Below are positions 27,377-36,812 of a stretch of 64,000 bases of DNA, piece after piece (within the stretch, counting starts at the first letter, position 1; each line of letters begins with the position of its first letter). The notes under the pieces were generated by a model that did not search any database, had not been told where the DNA came from, and saw only the letters and a program-made list of their open reading frames with translations. Origin of the DNA: Phocaeicola sartorii JCM 17136 = DSM 21941 (GTDB lineage Bacteria; Bacteroidota; Bacteroidia; Bacteroidales; Bacteroidaceae). The position numbers and the translations under genes are program-made. The DNA is taken from the NCBI RefSeq assembly GCF_000614185.1, contig NZ_BAKM01000017.1:51019-115018 (forward strand), written 5' to 3'.

Positions 27377-28365
27377 TATTCAGTCATCCCGTAATTCCCT
27401 TTTATGTAGTCCAGAATGCTGAAGAGTTCTTTTACTGTTTCGGCACGGAGCATGGCGATACGTGTTTCTTTGAAGTTGGGGATACCTTTAAATAAGGGGG
27501 AAGCAGCCAGATGACGGCGTACATGAAGAATGCCACGACGTTCGTCGAGCAGATTCACACTGTCCAGTACTTCCTGGCGGAGCACATTCAGCCGCCAGTT
27601 GAAAGAAAGGGCAGGGAGTTCCTCACCGGTTTCCATATAATGTTTTACTTCCTTGAATATCCAGGGACGTCCGAAGCTGGCCCGGCCAATCATGATAGCA
27701 TCCACTCCATACAGATCAAAACATTCCTTGGCACGTTGCGGTGTAGTTATATCTCCGTTTCCAATGACGGGGATATGCATACGGGGATTCTTTTTTACTT
27801 CCCCTATTAAACTCCAATCCGCTTCACCGGTGTACATTTGTGCGCGGGTACGTCCGTGAACGGTCAGTGCTTCAATGCCGCAGTCTTGTAATTGTTCGGC
27901 CAGATCTACTATGATTTTGTGATCATTGTCCCAGCCCAGACGTGTCTTTACGCTAACGGGAATTTTTACTGCATCCACAACAGCACGGGTAATCTCCAGC
28001 ATCAGCGGGATATTTTGCAGCATACCTGCGCCGGCCCCTTTGCCTGCCACACGCTTTACAGGACAGCCAAAATTAATATCTAAGATATCTGGATGTGCTT
28101 CTTCCACTATTTTAGCGGCTTCCACCATTGTTTCCACGTCTCTGCCATAAATCTGGATCGCTACAGGACGTTCTTCATCATTGATATTCAGTTTCTGCAT
28201 GGTTTTGCCTACCGAGCGTATCAACGCATCAGCCGAAACAAATTCGGTATATACCATGTCCGCACCAAATTTTTTGCACATCAGGCGGAAAGCAGGATCG
28301 GTCACGTCCTCCATCGGAGCCAGTAAAATGGGGTGTTTACCCAAGTCTATATTTCTAATCTTCAT
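27376..28365 (-). CDS. dusB: tRNA dihydrouridine synthase
   Basis: A flavin-dependent enzyme reducing uridines in the tRNA D-loop, 329 residues. It starts MKIRNIDLGKHPILLAPMEDVTDPAFR, the FMN-binding region. INFGCPVKRVAGKGAGAGML holds the catalytic Cys-Pro, followed by VKTRLGWDN, TVHGRTRAQMYTGEADW, IGNGDI and MIGRASFGRPWIF. This pattern fits the DusB branch. It is transcribed divergently from the U32 gene across a 150-base control region. Confidence 0.93.
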   Translation of the reverse strand: MKIRNIDLGKHPILLAPMEDVTDPAFRLMCKKFGADMVYTEFVSADALIRSVGKTMQKLNINDEERPVAIQIYGRDVETMVEAAKIVEEAHPDILDINFGCPVKRVAGKGAGAGMLQNIPLMLEITRAVVDAVKIPVSVKTRLGWDNDHKIIVDLAEQLQDCGIEALTVHGRTRAQMYTGEADWSLIGEVKKNPRMHIPVIGNGDITTPQRAKECFDLYGVDAIMIGRASFGRPWIFKEVKHYMETGEELPALSFNWRLNVLRQEVLDSVNLLDERRGILHVRRHLAASPLFKGIPNFKETRIAMLRAETVKELFSILDYIKGNYGMTE

Positions 28366-28423
28366 AATTCTATGTTTATCTTTTTGTCACAGAAAGAGCA
28401 GATTCATCCGGGCGTTAATCTAT

Positions 28424-28492
28424 AATCTGTGTGAATCTGTGTAATCTGTGGTGAAATCTAGCTGCAAAAATACGGAAAAAAGCCTACCTTTG
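28424..28492 (+). promoter_or_regulatory. Control region of the U32 gene with AATCTGTG repeats
   Basis: AATCTGTG occurs three times at 28424-28431, 28434-28441 and 28443-28450 (9-10-base spacing). A consensus -7 box TACCTTTG follows at 28485-28492, 24 bases before the start codon of the U32 protein. There is no clear -33 TTTG. Confidence 0.6.
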
Positions 28493-28515
28493 CACACACA
28501 TTAATCAAAAGAATA

Positions 28516-29778
28516 ATGAAAGCTTCTATAAAAGACTTTGAAATAATGGCTCCTGTGGGCTCACGTGAGTCGCTGGCGGCGGCCATACAGGCAGGCGCGG
28601 ATTCTATTTACTTTGGAATTGAGAGTTTGAATATGCGCGCACGTTCTGCCAGTACATTTACCGTCAATGACTTACGCGAGATAGCTCAGATCTGTGATGA
28701 ACATGGCATCAAGAGCTATCTTACGATCAATACCATTATTTATGATGAAGATATTGCCTTGATGCGTACCATTGTGGATGCGGCCAAAGAGGCAGGCATC
28801 AGTGCCGTGATTGCTGCGGATGTGGCGGTAATGGCTTATTGTTGCGAGGTGGGGCAGGAGGTACACCTTTCCACCCAGTTGAATATCAGCAATGCTGAAG
28901 CGTTGAAATTTTATGCTCGCTTTGCTGATGTGGTGGTGTTGGCACGTGAATTGAATTTGAAGCAGGTGCGGGTGATTTATGATACGATCCAGAAAGAACA
29001 AATTAAAGGTCCGGACGGAAAGTTGGTCCGTATCGAGATGTTCTGCCACGGAGCGCTTTGTATGGCAGTGTCGGGCAAGTGCTACCTCAGCTTGCATGAG
29101 ATGAATGCTTCCGCCAACCGGGGGGCTTGCATGCAGATATGCCGTCGTGCATACGATGTGAAAGACAGAGAGAGTGACATCGAGCTGGAAGTGGACAATA
29201 AATACATCATGTCTCCTAAAGACTTGAAAACGATCCATTTTATGGATGAGATGATAGAGGCAGGCGTGCGTGTCTTCAAAATTGAGGGGCGCGCCCGGGG
29301 GCCCGAGTATGTACGTACCGTGGTGGAATGTTACAAAGAGGCCATCCACTCTTATCTGGAGGGTACCTTTACCGAGGAGAAGAAGCAGGTTTGGGATGAA
29401 CGGCTGAAGACTGTGTTCAATCGCGGATTCTGGAATGGATATTATTTGGGACAGCGCTTGGGCGAATGGAGCAAGAACTATGGTTCGGAGGCTACTGAGC
29501 GCAAAGTGTATGTGGGCAGGGGAATCAAGTATTTCTCCAATATCGGTGTGGCCGAGTTCCTGGTGGAAGCCGCTGAGATGAAAGCAGGGGATAAACTTCT
29601 GATCACAGGCCCTACTACAGGAGCGGTGTTCCTGACATTGGATGAGGCGCGTGTGGATCTGAAACCGGTGGATGCGGTAAGGAAAGGCCAGCATGTGTCC
29701 TTTAAAGTTCCCGAAAAGGTACGTCCCAGTGACAAGCTCTATAAATTGGTCTCTCCGGAAGACTTGAAGAAGAAATAG
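28516..29778 (+). CDS. Peptidase U32 family protein (TrhP/YegQ-like)
   Basis: 420 residues. The U32 family, long called peptidases, includes E. coli TrhP and RlhA, which take part in prephenate-dependent hydroxylation of tRNA and rRNA. The N-terminal TIM-barrel includes PVGSRESLAAAIQAGADSIYFG, QEVHLSTQLNISN and the U32 signature MFCHGALCMAVSGKCYLS, with cysteines in GRNxC-like contexts (GACMQICRRAY). KIEGRARGPEYVRTVVECY is the second conserved block. The C-terminal small domain fits TrhP length. The role in RNA hydroxylation is inferred from family membership. Confidence 0.85.
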   Translation: MKASIKDFEIMAPVGSRESLAAAIQAGADSIYFGIESLNMRARSASTFTVNDLREIAQICDEHGIKSYLTINTIIYDEDIALMRTIVDAAKEAGISAVIAADVAVMAYCCEVGQEVHLSTQLNISNAEALKFYARFADVVVLARELNLKQVRVIYDTIQKEQIKGPDGKLVRIEMFCHGALCMAVSGKCYLSLHEMNASANRGACMQICRRAYDVKDRESDIELEVDNKYIMSPKDLKTIHFMDEMIEAGVRVFKIEGRARGPEYVRTVVECYKEAIHSYLEGTFTEEKKQVWDERLKTVFNRGFWNGYYLGQRLGEWSKNYGSEATERKVYVGRGIKYFSNIGVAEFLVEAAEMKAGDKLLITGPTTGAVFLTLDEARVDLKPVDAVRKGQHVSFKVPEKVRPSDKLYKLVSPEDLKKK

Positions 29779-29800
29779 AACGGATTTCGTTTAAAATTCA

Positions 29801-29808
29801 TATCTTTG
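29801..29808 (+). promoter_or_regulatory. -7 box of the argS transcription unit
   Basis: TATCTTTG, an exact match to the Bacteroides -7 consensus, lies 31 bases upstream of the argS start codon. The -33 region (TTTCG) is weak. Confidence 0.65.
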
Positions 29809-29839
29809 CAACTCAATAACAAATAAGTACGTACATATT

Positions 29840-31660
29840 ATGAATATAGAAGAAAAACTCACCGCGTCCATTATCAGCGCTATCCAAACGTTGTACGGAC
29901 AGGATGTACCCGGGAAGATGGTACAACTGCAAAAGACAAAGAAAGAGTTTGAAGGACACCTTACATTGGTTGTTTTCCCCTTTCTGAAAATGTCTAAGAA
30001 AGGCCCTGAACAAACCGCACAAGAAATTGGCGGATACTTGAAAGAACATGCTCCCGAACTGGTCTCGGCTTACAATGCAGTGAAGGGGTTTCTTAATCTG
30101 ACCATTGCCTCGGATTGTTGGATTGAACTTTTGAATTCCATTCAGGCTGCTTCTGAATACGGCATTGAAAAGGCAACGGAGAACTCTCCGTTGGTGATGA
30201 TTGAGTATTCTTCTCCCAATACAAACAAACCGCTCCATCTGGGCCATGTCCGTAACAATCTGCTGGGGAATGCCTTGGCTAATGTCATGGCGGCAAATGG
30301 CAATAAGGTGGTCAAGACAAATATTGTAAACGACCGGGGTATCCATATCTGTAAGTCCATGCTGGCCTGGTTGAAATATGGTAACGGTGAGACACCTGAG
30401 TCATCAGGCAAAAAGGGAGACCATTTGATCGGTGACTATTATGTAGCTTTCGACAAGCATTACAAGGCTGAAGTAAAGGAACTGACGGCTCAGTATCAGG
30501 CCGAAGGCTTGAATGAAGAAGAGGCTAAAGCGAAGGCGGAGGCAAACTCTCCTCTGATGCTGGAAGCTCGTGAGATGCTTCGTAAGTGGGAGGCGAATGA
30601 TCCCGAAATCCGTGCTTTGTGGAAGAAGATGAATGACTGGGTATATGCCGGATTCGATGAAACCTATAAGATGATGGGGGTTAGTTTCGATAAGATTTAT
30701 TATGAGTCGAATACGTATCTGGAAGGTAAGGAGAAAGTGATGGAAGGACTGGAAAAAGGTTTCTTCTACCGGAAAGAGGACAACTCTGTATGGGCTGACC
30801 TGACTGCCGAAGGATTAGACCATAAACTGCTGCTTCGTGGTGACGGCACTTCTGTCTATATGACTCAGGATATCGGCACAGCCAAGTTACGTTTCCAGGA
30901 TTACCCTATCAACAAGATGATTTATGTAGTGGGTAACGAACAGAACTATCATTTTCAGGTGCTTTCTATCTTGCTGGACAAATTGGGCTTTGAATGGGGA
31001 AAAGGACTGGTTCATTTCTCATACGGCATGGTGGAACTGCCCGAGGGCAAGATGAAAAGCCGTGAAGGTACAGTAGTGGATGCCGATGACTTGATGGAGG
31101 CAATGATTGAAACTGCTAAGGAAACTTCCGCCGAATTAGGTAAATTGGACGGCCTGACCCAGGAAGAAGCTGATAATATTGCCCGCATTGTTGGTCTGGG
31201 CGCTTTGAAGTATTTTATCCTGAAAGTGGACGCACGTAAGAACATGACTTTCAATCCGAAAGAATCGATAGACTTCAATGGCAATACGGGACCTTTCATT
31301 CAGTATACGTATGCCCGTATCCAGTCTGTATTGCGCAAGGCGGCCGAAGCAGGTATCGTCATTCCTGAAATAATACCCGCAGGATTGGAACTGAGCGCGA
31401 AGGAAGAAGGTCTGATTCAGATGCTGGCCGATTTTAAATCGGTTGTCAAGCAGGCGGGTTCGGACTATAATCCTTCCATTATAGCGAACTATACATACGA
31501 TTTGGTGAAGGAATACAACCAGTTCTATCATGACTTCAGCATTCTGCGTGAAGAAAATGAAGCGTTGAAAATCTTCCGTCTGGCGCTGAGTGCCAATGTG
31601 GGCAAGATTGTGAAGACAGCGATGGGCTTGCTGGGCATCGAAGTGCCTGAACGTATGTAA
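29840..31660 (+). CDS. argS: Arginyl-tRNA synthetase
   Basis: A class I aminoacyl-tRNA synthetase of 606 residues. The HIGH-type motif is SSPNTNKPLHLGHVRNN at about residue 121, and the KMSK-like loop is KMKSREGTVVDADDL. The N-terminal additional domain (tRNA D-loop recognition) covers about residues 1-110. The C-terminal anticodon-binding helices end in AMGLLGIEVPERM. Length and motifs are normal. The next gene starts immediately after the stop codon, so argS and the RNase H gene are one transcription unit. Confidence 0.95.
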   Translation: MNIEEKLTASIISAIQTLYGQDVPGKMVQLQKTKKEFEGHLTLVVFPFLKMSKKGPEQTAQEIGGYLKEHAPELVSAYNAVKGFLNLTIASDCWIELLNSIQAASEYGIEKATENSPLVMIEYSSPNTNKPLHLGHVRNNLLGNALANVMAANGNKVVKTNIVNDRGIHICKSMLAWLKYGNGETPESSGKKGDHLIGDYYVAFDKHYKAEVKELTAQYQAEGLNEEEAKAKAEANSPLMLEAREMLRKWEANDPEIRALWKKMNDWVYAGFDETYKMMGVSFDKIYYESNTYLEGKEKVMEGLEKGFFYRKEDNSVWADLTAEGLDHKLLLRGDGTSVYMTQDIGTAKLRFQDYPINKMIYVVGNEQNYHFQVLSILLDKLGFEWGKGLVHFSYGMVELPEGKMKSREGTVVDADDLMEAMIETAKETSAELGKLDGLTQEEADNIARIVGLGALKYFILKVDARKNMTFNPKESIDFNGNTGPFIQYTYARIQSVLRKAAEAGIVIPEIIPAGLELSAKEEGLIQMLADFKSVVKQAGSDYNPSIIANYTYDLVKEYNQFYHDFSILREENEALKIFRLALSANVGKIVKTAMGLLGIEVPERM

Positions 31661-32287
31661 ATGGCAAAGAAACAGAAATATTATGTAGTATGGAAAGGTG
31701 TCAATCCGGGAGTTTATGACTCCTGGACTGACTGCCAGCTACAGATAAAAGGGTACGATGGCGCACAATACAAGGCATTCGGAACTAAAGAGGAGGCAGA
31801 ACACGCCTTGGCTTCTTCCGCTTTCCATTATATAGGAAAGAATGCTGTTAAAAAAGACGATACTCCTAAACAACTACCCGAGAACTTTGATCTGAACTGT
31901 CTGGCTGTGGATGCCGCTTGCAGTGGAAATCCCGGACCTATGGAATATCGGGGCGTTTATTTGCTTACCGGACAGGAAGTCTTTCATTTCGGTCCTGTCT
32001 ATGGCACGAATAATATCGGAGAGTTTCTTGCCATTGTCCATGCTCTGGCATTGATGAAGCAGAAGAATATCAATATGCCTGTCTACTCGGACAGCCGTAA
32101 TGCGCTGAGTTGGGTGAAACAGAAGAAATGCAAAACCAAACTGGAACGGACTCCTAAGACGGAGAAACTTTTTCAAATGATAGAACGGGCCGAGAGCTGG
32201 CTGAAAGAAAATAAATATACCATACCTTTATTGAAATGGGAAACCGACCGATGGGGGGAGGTACCGGCTGATTTCGGACGGAAATAA
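31661..32287 (+). CDS. Ribonuclease H with hybrid-binding N-terminal domain
   Basis: 208 residues. The first 50 residues (YYVVWKGVNPGVYDSWTDC, YKAFGTKEEAEHAL) form the RNase H1 N-terminal / viroplasmin domain that binds RNA-DNA hybrids. The catalytic domain shows DAACSGNPG (first Asp), IGEFLAIVHAL (Glu), YSDSRNALSWVK (Asp) and WGEVPADFGRK at the end (last Asp). The enzyme cleaves RNA in RNA-DNA hybrids. It begins directly at the argS stop codon. Confidence 0.9.
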   Translation: MAKKQKYYVVWKGVNPGVYDSWTDCQLQIKGYDGAQYKAFGTKEEAEHALASSAFHYIGKNAVKKDDTPKQLPENFDLNCLAVDAACSGNPGPMEYRGVYLLTGQEVFHFGPVYGTNNIGEFLAIVHALALMKQKNINMPVYSDSRNALSWVKQKKCKTKLERTPKTEKLFQMIERAESWLKENKYTIPLLKWETDRWGEVPADFGRK

Positions 32288-32303
32288 GAAAGAAATTGAA
32301 GAT

Positions 32304-34127
32304 ATGAAAAAGAGGATTGCTTATATCAGCCTGTACTTTTTTACAGTCTTACTGATATTTATTCTACAGAAACCATTGTTCATGCTCTATAATGGTTCCA
32401 TTGAAAAAGGGTTCGGGCTGGCCGACTATATGCAGGTGATGGTGCATGGAGCCAGTCTTGATGCCGCTACAGCGGGATATCTCACAGCACTTCCGTTCCT
32501 GTTGGTACTGGTCAGCATCTGGTTGAAGAAATTTCCTTTGAAGAAGATTCTTTGGGGGTATTATATATTGGTTGCCACTTTGGTCTCTATTATTTTTGTG
32601 GTAGATATGGCGTTATATACTTTCTGGGGATTCAAGCTGGATGCATCTGTTTTTCTTTATGTCGATTCGCCGAAAGAAGCTTTGGCAAGTGTTTCAACCG
32701 GTTTTATAGCGTTGAGGGTTCTGATTATCTTATTACTGATAGTCCTTTATGCCTGCTTGCTTTTGAAAATTACGCCTTCTGTCCTGGAGGCTGCCCGGAG
32801 ACGATGGGCGGGAACGGCTGTTATGCTGTTGATAGGAGGTGTGCTTTTCATCATGATACGTGGTGGTGTCACGGAATCTACGTCCAATATAGGGCAAGTG
32901 TATTTCAGTAATGAACCGTTCTTGAACCATTCGGCGGTCAATCCCGATTTCAGCTTGTTGTCCTCTATGGGCAAATCTCAGGATTTTGCTGCGGAGTTCA
33001 ACTTTTTTGAGGAAGAGAAGCGGGCTGAATTATTTGACGGACTTTATCCGGCAACAGATGGAGACAGTATTGTCCAAGTACTGAATACCCGTCGTCCTAA
33101 TATTCTGATTATTTTAATGGAAAGCTATGGTGCGCGTTTCATTGGTCCGCTGGGTGGCATTCCTGAGGTCGCTCCTCATTTCAACCGCTTGTCTGAAGAA
33201 GGTGTCTTCTTCACCAATTGTTATGCTAATAGTTTCCGTACAGACCGGGGGACAGTCTGTACTTTCAGCGGTTATCTTGGATTGCCTACGGCGTCGGTCA
33301 TGAAGATTCCCGCCAAGAGCCGTACGCTTCCTTCCATTGCGGAAGAGCTGGTAAAATCCGGTTATAAAACAGATTTCCTGTATGGAGGTGATATCAACTT
33401 TACCAATATGAAGAGCTATTTGCTGAGCAAAGGATACCAGCACCTGACTGCCGACAAGGATTTCTCTCTGGCGGAACAGACCAGTAACGCATGGGGGGTA
33501 AATGATGACATTACTTTTGAATACCTTTATAATCAGTTGAAAGACCGGAAAGAAGCTCCGTGGCATACCGCCTTTCTGACTTTAAGCAGTCACGAGCCTT
33601 TTGAGGTTCCCTACCATCGTTTGGACGAGAAGATACCCAACGCCTTTGCCTTTACAGACGATTGCTTGGGGAAATTTATAGACAAGTTGAAGCAGACTCC
33701 GGTTTGGGAGAACCTGCTGGTCGTTTGTCTGCCCGATCATGGCTTCTATTATCCGCGTGTAGGATTGAACACGGCTCCTGAGTTTTATCATATTCCGATG
33801 CTCTGGCTGGGAGGAGCGGTGAAGCAACCCATGAAAATAGACAAGATAATGAACCAGACCGATCTGGCAGCCACTTTGCTGGGGCAGTTGGGCATGGATC
33901 ATTCTTCCTTTACTTTCAGCCGCAATGTGCTGGGCAGTGATTACACGTATCCTTTTGCTTTTTATAGTTTCAATAATGGTTTCTCTTTCCGCGACAGCAC
34001 CGGCGTAACGGTATTTGATAATAATTCGGAAAGTATCTTGTTGGAAGAGCCCGCCGGCAGCGAGCAGCGTATAAATAAGGGGAAGGCTATTTTGCAGAGT
34101 GTGTATGATGACTTGGGAAGACGATAG
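32304..34127 (+). CDS. LTA synthase-like (LtaS) alkaline phosphatase-superfamily membrane protein
   Basis: 607 residues: about five N-terminal membrane helices, then a periplasmic sulfatase-fold domain. The domain starts at ILIILMESYGAR (metal Glu), has the nucleophile Thr in FRTDRGTVC, and the metal-binding PDHGFYYP. This family transfers phosphoglycerol or phosphoethanolamine from phospholipids onto envelope glycans. A Gram-negative lacks lipoteichoic acid, so the acceptor here is more likely LPS, a capsule or an exopolysaccharide. It is the first of two such genes within 8 kb and lies just upstream of the LicD cassette, 17 bases after the RNase H gene. Confidence 0.82.
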   Translation: MKKRIAYISLYFFTVLLIFILQKPLFMLYNGSIEKGFGLADYMQVMVHGASLDAATAGYLTALPFLLVLVSIWLKKFPLKKILWGYYILVATLVSIIFVVDMALYTFWGFKLDASVFLYVDSPKEALASVSTGFIALRVLIILLLIVLYACLLLKITPSVLEAARRRWAGTAVMLLIGGVLFIMIRGGVTESTSNIGQVYFSNEPFLNHSAVNPDFSLLSSMGKSQDFAAEFNFFEEEKRAELFDGLYPATDGDSIVQVLNTRRPNILIILMESYGARFIGPLGGIPEVAPHFNRLSEEGVFFTNCYANSFRTDRGTVCTFSGYLGLPTASVMKIPAKSRTLPSIAEELVKSGYKTDFLYGGDINFTNMKSYLLSKGYQHLTADKDFSLAEQTSNAWGVNDDITFEYLYNQLKDRKEAPWHTAFLTLSSHEPFEVPYHRLDEKIPNAFAFTDDCLGKFIDKLKQTPVWENLLVVCLPDHGFYYPRVGLNTAPEFYHIPMLWLGGAVKQPMKIDKIMNQTDLAATLLGQLGMDHSSFTFSRNVLGSDYTYPFAFYSFNNGFSFRDSTGVTVFDNNSESILLEEPAGSEQRINKGKAILQSVYDDLGRR

Positions 34128-34217
34128 GAATAAGGCCTGAAACGAAAATAATCAGCTAAAAGCATTCATATACACAAAAAATGTGCTTACTTTGCATTTT
34201 AATAAAAAGCAATCTCA

Positions 34218-35267
34218 ATGGAACAAGAACTGATATTTCTGGATAGGAACGAATTTAATTACTCACCTTCGGAAGAAGTAATACAAGCACTAAAAGATTT
34301 TGACATAAAGAAACTTTGTTTTTACACTCGGATTTATGATGAAGGAAAGAAAAGTATATTTTCTGTCTTTCTTTCTGAATTGTATGGAGTTGATGAGTCA
34401 CAGGTATTATTAGGCTATGGTGGGGAAGATATCCTGAAACAGTCTGTTCATTATTTCCTGACTCAGGCGGACGGCAACAAGACCATGCTGATTCCTAAGT
34501 TCTCGTGGTGGTATTACAAGTCCATCGCCGATGAAGTGGAGGGGCGTACGCTGCAATATCCATTGTACGAGGCTGGAAATACCTTCAAGTATGATATAGC
34601 CGCTATTAAAGAAATGGTGGAGAATGAGCGCCCGAAGATTCTTTTGCTGGCTTCTCCCAATAATCCTACCGGCAACGGACTGACACCGGAGGAACTGGAC
34701 GAGCTGTTGTCCTTTGTTCCCAAGGAAACCATTGTACTCATAGATGAGGCATACGCTTCTTTTGTAACCGAAGACAATTCGTATATCAGTAAATTAGTGA
34801 ATAAGTATGATAATCTGATTATCTCCCGTACTCTTTCCAAATTTTATGGCCTGCCGGGACTGCGTATGGGATTCGGGTTTATCAGTAAAGGGCTTGAGAA
34901 ATTCATTCGTTACAGCAACAAATATCTGGGATATAACCGTTTGTCGGAAGATATCGCCATTGCCGCATTGAAATCGGATGCGCATTATCGTGAAGTGGCA
35001 CGTATGATGAATGAAAGCCGGAAGATGTATGAAGAAGAAATCGGTGCGTTGCCCGGATTTAAAGTCTATGATTCTGTCGCTAATTTTATATTGATAAAAT
35101 ATCCTATTGAGTTGAAGCCGGCTCTGCAGGCTGCTTTTGCTGAAGAAAACTATAAGGTGAAGTTTATGAACGAACCCGATATCAATACACATCTGCGTAT
35201 TACGCTGGGCCGTCCCGAACAGAACCGTATTGTAGCCGACACCATCAAACGAATCGCCAGACAATGA
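34218..35267 (+). CDS. HisC-like PLP-dependent aminotransferase
   Basis: A fold-type I aminotransferase of 349 residues related to histidinol-phosphate transaminase. Visible features are LLGYGGEDILKQ, ASPNNPTGNGLTPEE, VLIDEAYASF (Asp for the PLP nitrogen), SRTLSKFYGLPGLRMGFG (Schiff-base lysine in LSK) and the terminal HLRITLGRPEQN. It is not next to his genes. Instead it overlaps by 4 bases a CTP-type nucleotidyltransferase and is followed by LicD, so it more likely makes an amino group on a small phosphorylated compound that is then activated and transferred. The amino compound is unknown. Confidence 0.82.
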   Translation: MEQELIFLDRNEFNYSPSEEVIQALKDFDIKKLCFYTRIYDEGKKSIFSVFLSELYGVDESQVLLGYGGEDILKQSVHYFLTQADGNKTMLIPKFSWWYYKSIADEVEGRTLQYPLYEAGNTFKYDIAAIKEMVENERPKILLLASPNNPTGNGLTPEELDELLSFVPKETIVLIDEAYASFVTEDNSYISKLVNKYDNLIISRTLSKFYGLPGLRMGFGFISKGLEKFIRYSNKYLGYNRLSEDIAIAALKSDAHYREVARMMNESRKMYEEEIGALPGFKVYDSVANFILIKYPIELKPALQAAFAEENYKVKFMNEPDINTHLRITLGRPEQNRIVADTIKRIARQ

Positions 35268-35995
35268 AAGCCATTATTTTAGCCGCAGGGATTGCTTCCC
35301 GCCTTCGCCCGTTGACCGATACAATGCCTAAATGCCTCTTGCAAATAGGACAGAGATGTTTGTTGCAACGTGCTTTTGACGGACTGATTGCCAATGGAAT
35401 CAGTGAGTTTGTTGTAGTGACAGGCTATCGTCATGAACAGATAGAGGATTTTCTGGGTGCGCATTATCCCGATCAGAACATTCATTTTATATATAATGAG
35501 GTGTTCGCTTCAACCAATAACATTTATTCGTTGTGGCTCACCCGTTCCGAGGCGGAAGGGCAGGACATCCTTTTGTTGGACAGTGACATCTTATTCGATC
35601 CGCGGATTGTATCCCGTGTACTGGCATCAGAAAAGCCGGATGTGCTGGCTTTGAACAATCATCCTCTCAGCGAGGAGGAAATAAAGGTGATAGTGGACGA
35701 GAAAGGAAATGTAAAAGAAATCAGCAAAGTTTGTTCTATCGAACACGCTATAGGTGAGTCTATTGGTATAGAGAAAATGTCATCAGTCTATACAGCTGCC
35801 CTTTTTAAAGAACTGGAGCAGATGATAGAGAAGGAAGGCTTGGACAATATCTTTTATGAACGTGCTTTTGAGCGCCTGATTCCGCAAGGGCATACTTTCG
35901 GAGTCATTGATACCACAGACTTGTATTCTGTAGAACTGGATACAGTAGAGGATTTCAGGCAGGCGCAGCAATTAATTCCTTCATCTTTATTTTGA
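35264..35995 (+). CDS. LicC-like CTP-dependent nucleotidyltransferase
   Basis: 243 residues. The NTP-transferase motif is at the N-terminus: ILAAGIASRLRPLTD followed by PKCLLQIG. The metal-binding LLDSDILFD comes later. It is most like phosphocholine cytidylyltransferase (LicC) and the related enzymes that activate aminoethylphosphonate. It overlaps the aminotransferase gene by 4 bases (ATGA) and is 4 bases before licD. The predicted product is a CMP-linked amino-alcohol phosphate or aminophosphonate for LicD to transfer. No choline-uptake or choline kinase gene is nearby. Confidence 0.75.
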   Translation: MKAIILAAGIASRLRPLTDTMPKCLLQIGQRCLLQRAFDGLIANGISEFVVVTGYRHEQIEDFLGAHYPDQNIHFIYNEVFASTNNIYSLWLTRSEAEGQDILLLDSDILFDPRIVSRVLASEKPDVLALNNHPLSEEEIKVIVDEKGNVKEISKVCSIEHAIGESIGIEKMSSVYTAALFKELEQMIEKEGLDNIFYERAFERLIPQGHTFGVIDTTDLYSVELDTVEDFRQAQQLIPSSLF

Positions 35996-35999
35996 TCCT

Positions 36000-36812
36000 A
36001 TGGCAACATACGATATACGTCCTTTGCAGCTGAGAATCCTCGATATTCTGATGGCTGTCGATAAAGTCTGCAAGGAGCACAACCTTCGTTATTACATTAT
36101 AGCCGGCACGCTGCTGGGAGCCGTCCGTCATAAAGGTTTTATTCCTTGGGACGATGATTTGGATATCGGTATGCCCCGTGCGGATTATGACCTCTTGATG
36201 GCTCATGCCGCCGAGTGGCTTCCCGCTCCGTTCGAAGCTGTCTGTTTTGAGAATGATACGACCTATCCGTTGCCTTTTGCTAAAATCCAGGATGGAAGTA
36301 CTACTTTGATTGAGCGTATGCATCTGAAATATTTGGGCGGCATCTATCTGGATGTTTTTCCTTTAGACGGTATGCCGGATAGTAAATTGGCCCAGCGTCT
36401 TCACTTCATGAAATATTTCTTTTATAAGAAGATACTTTATTTCATTTACCGTGATCCCTACCGGCATGGAAAGGGCATGTCCTCATGGATACCTTTGTTG
36501 TGCCGGAAGTTCTTTACATTGAAAGGAGTGCAGGAAACGATGCGCCGTATGATGAAGAGTTATGATTTTGACCGGTGCGACTGGGTGGTGGATCATGACG
36601 ACGGCTTCAAGGGGGTGATGCCCAAACACATTCTGGGAACTCCGGCTCCCATCTTGTTCGAGGGAAAGGAAGTATGGGGTGTGGAGCATCCGCATCTTTA
36701 TTTAAAACAGAAATACGGCGAATATATGGTTGTGCCGCCCCATTCGGGACAGCGTCAGCATAATTTCCATTATCTTAATCTGGATAAACCCTATAGAGAA
36801 TATGAAAAATAG
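36000..36812 (+). CDS. LicD family phosphotransferase
   Basis: 270 residues with the LicD signature GTLLGAVRHKGFIPWDDDLDIG, which holds the catalytic aspartates of this nucleotidyltransferase-fold enzyme, then a DVFPLDG segment. LicD enzymes move phosphocholine or similar phosphoryl groups from a CDP or CMP carrier onto surface polysaccharide. It follows the cytidylyltransferase directly, and its end overlaps the glycosyltransferase start by 11 bases, so the four genes act as one operon. Decoration of an envelope glycan is the likely outcome. Confidence 0.85.
   Translation: MATYDIRPLQLRILDILMAVDKVCKEHNLRYYIIAGTLLGAVRHKGFIPWDDDLDIGMPRADYDLLMAHAAEWLPAPFEAVCFENDTTYPLPFAKIQDGSTTLIERMHLKYLGGIYLDVFPLDGMPDSKLAQRLHFMKYFFYKKILYFIYRDPYRHGKGMSSWIPLLCRKFFTLKGVQETMRRMMKSYDFDRCDWVVDHDDGFKGVMPKHILGTPAPILFEGKEVWGVEHPHLYLKQKYGEYMVVPPHSGQRQHNFHYLNLDKPYREYEK

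Noticed and set aside
28672..29694. 340-codon open frame antisense to the U32 gene
   Set aside because: It lies wholly within a well-supported gene on the other strand, has no family features and a His/Ile-rich composition typical of antisense frames in this base composition.
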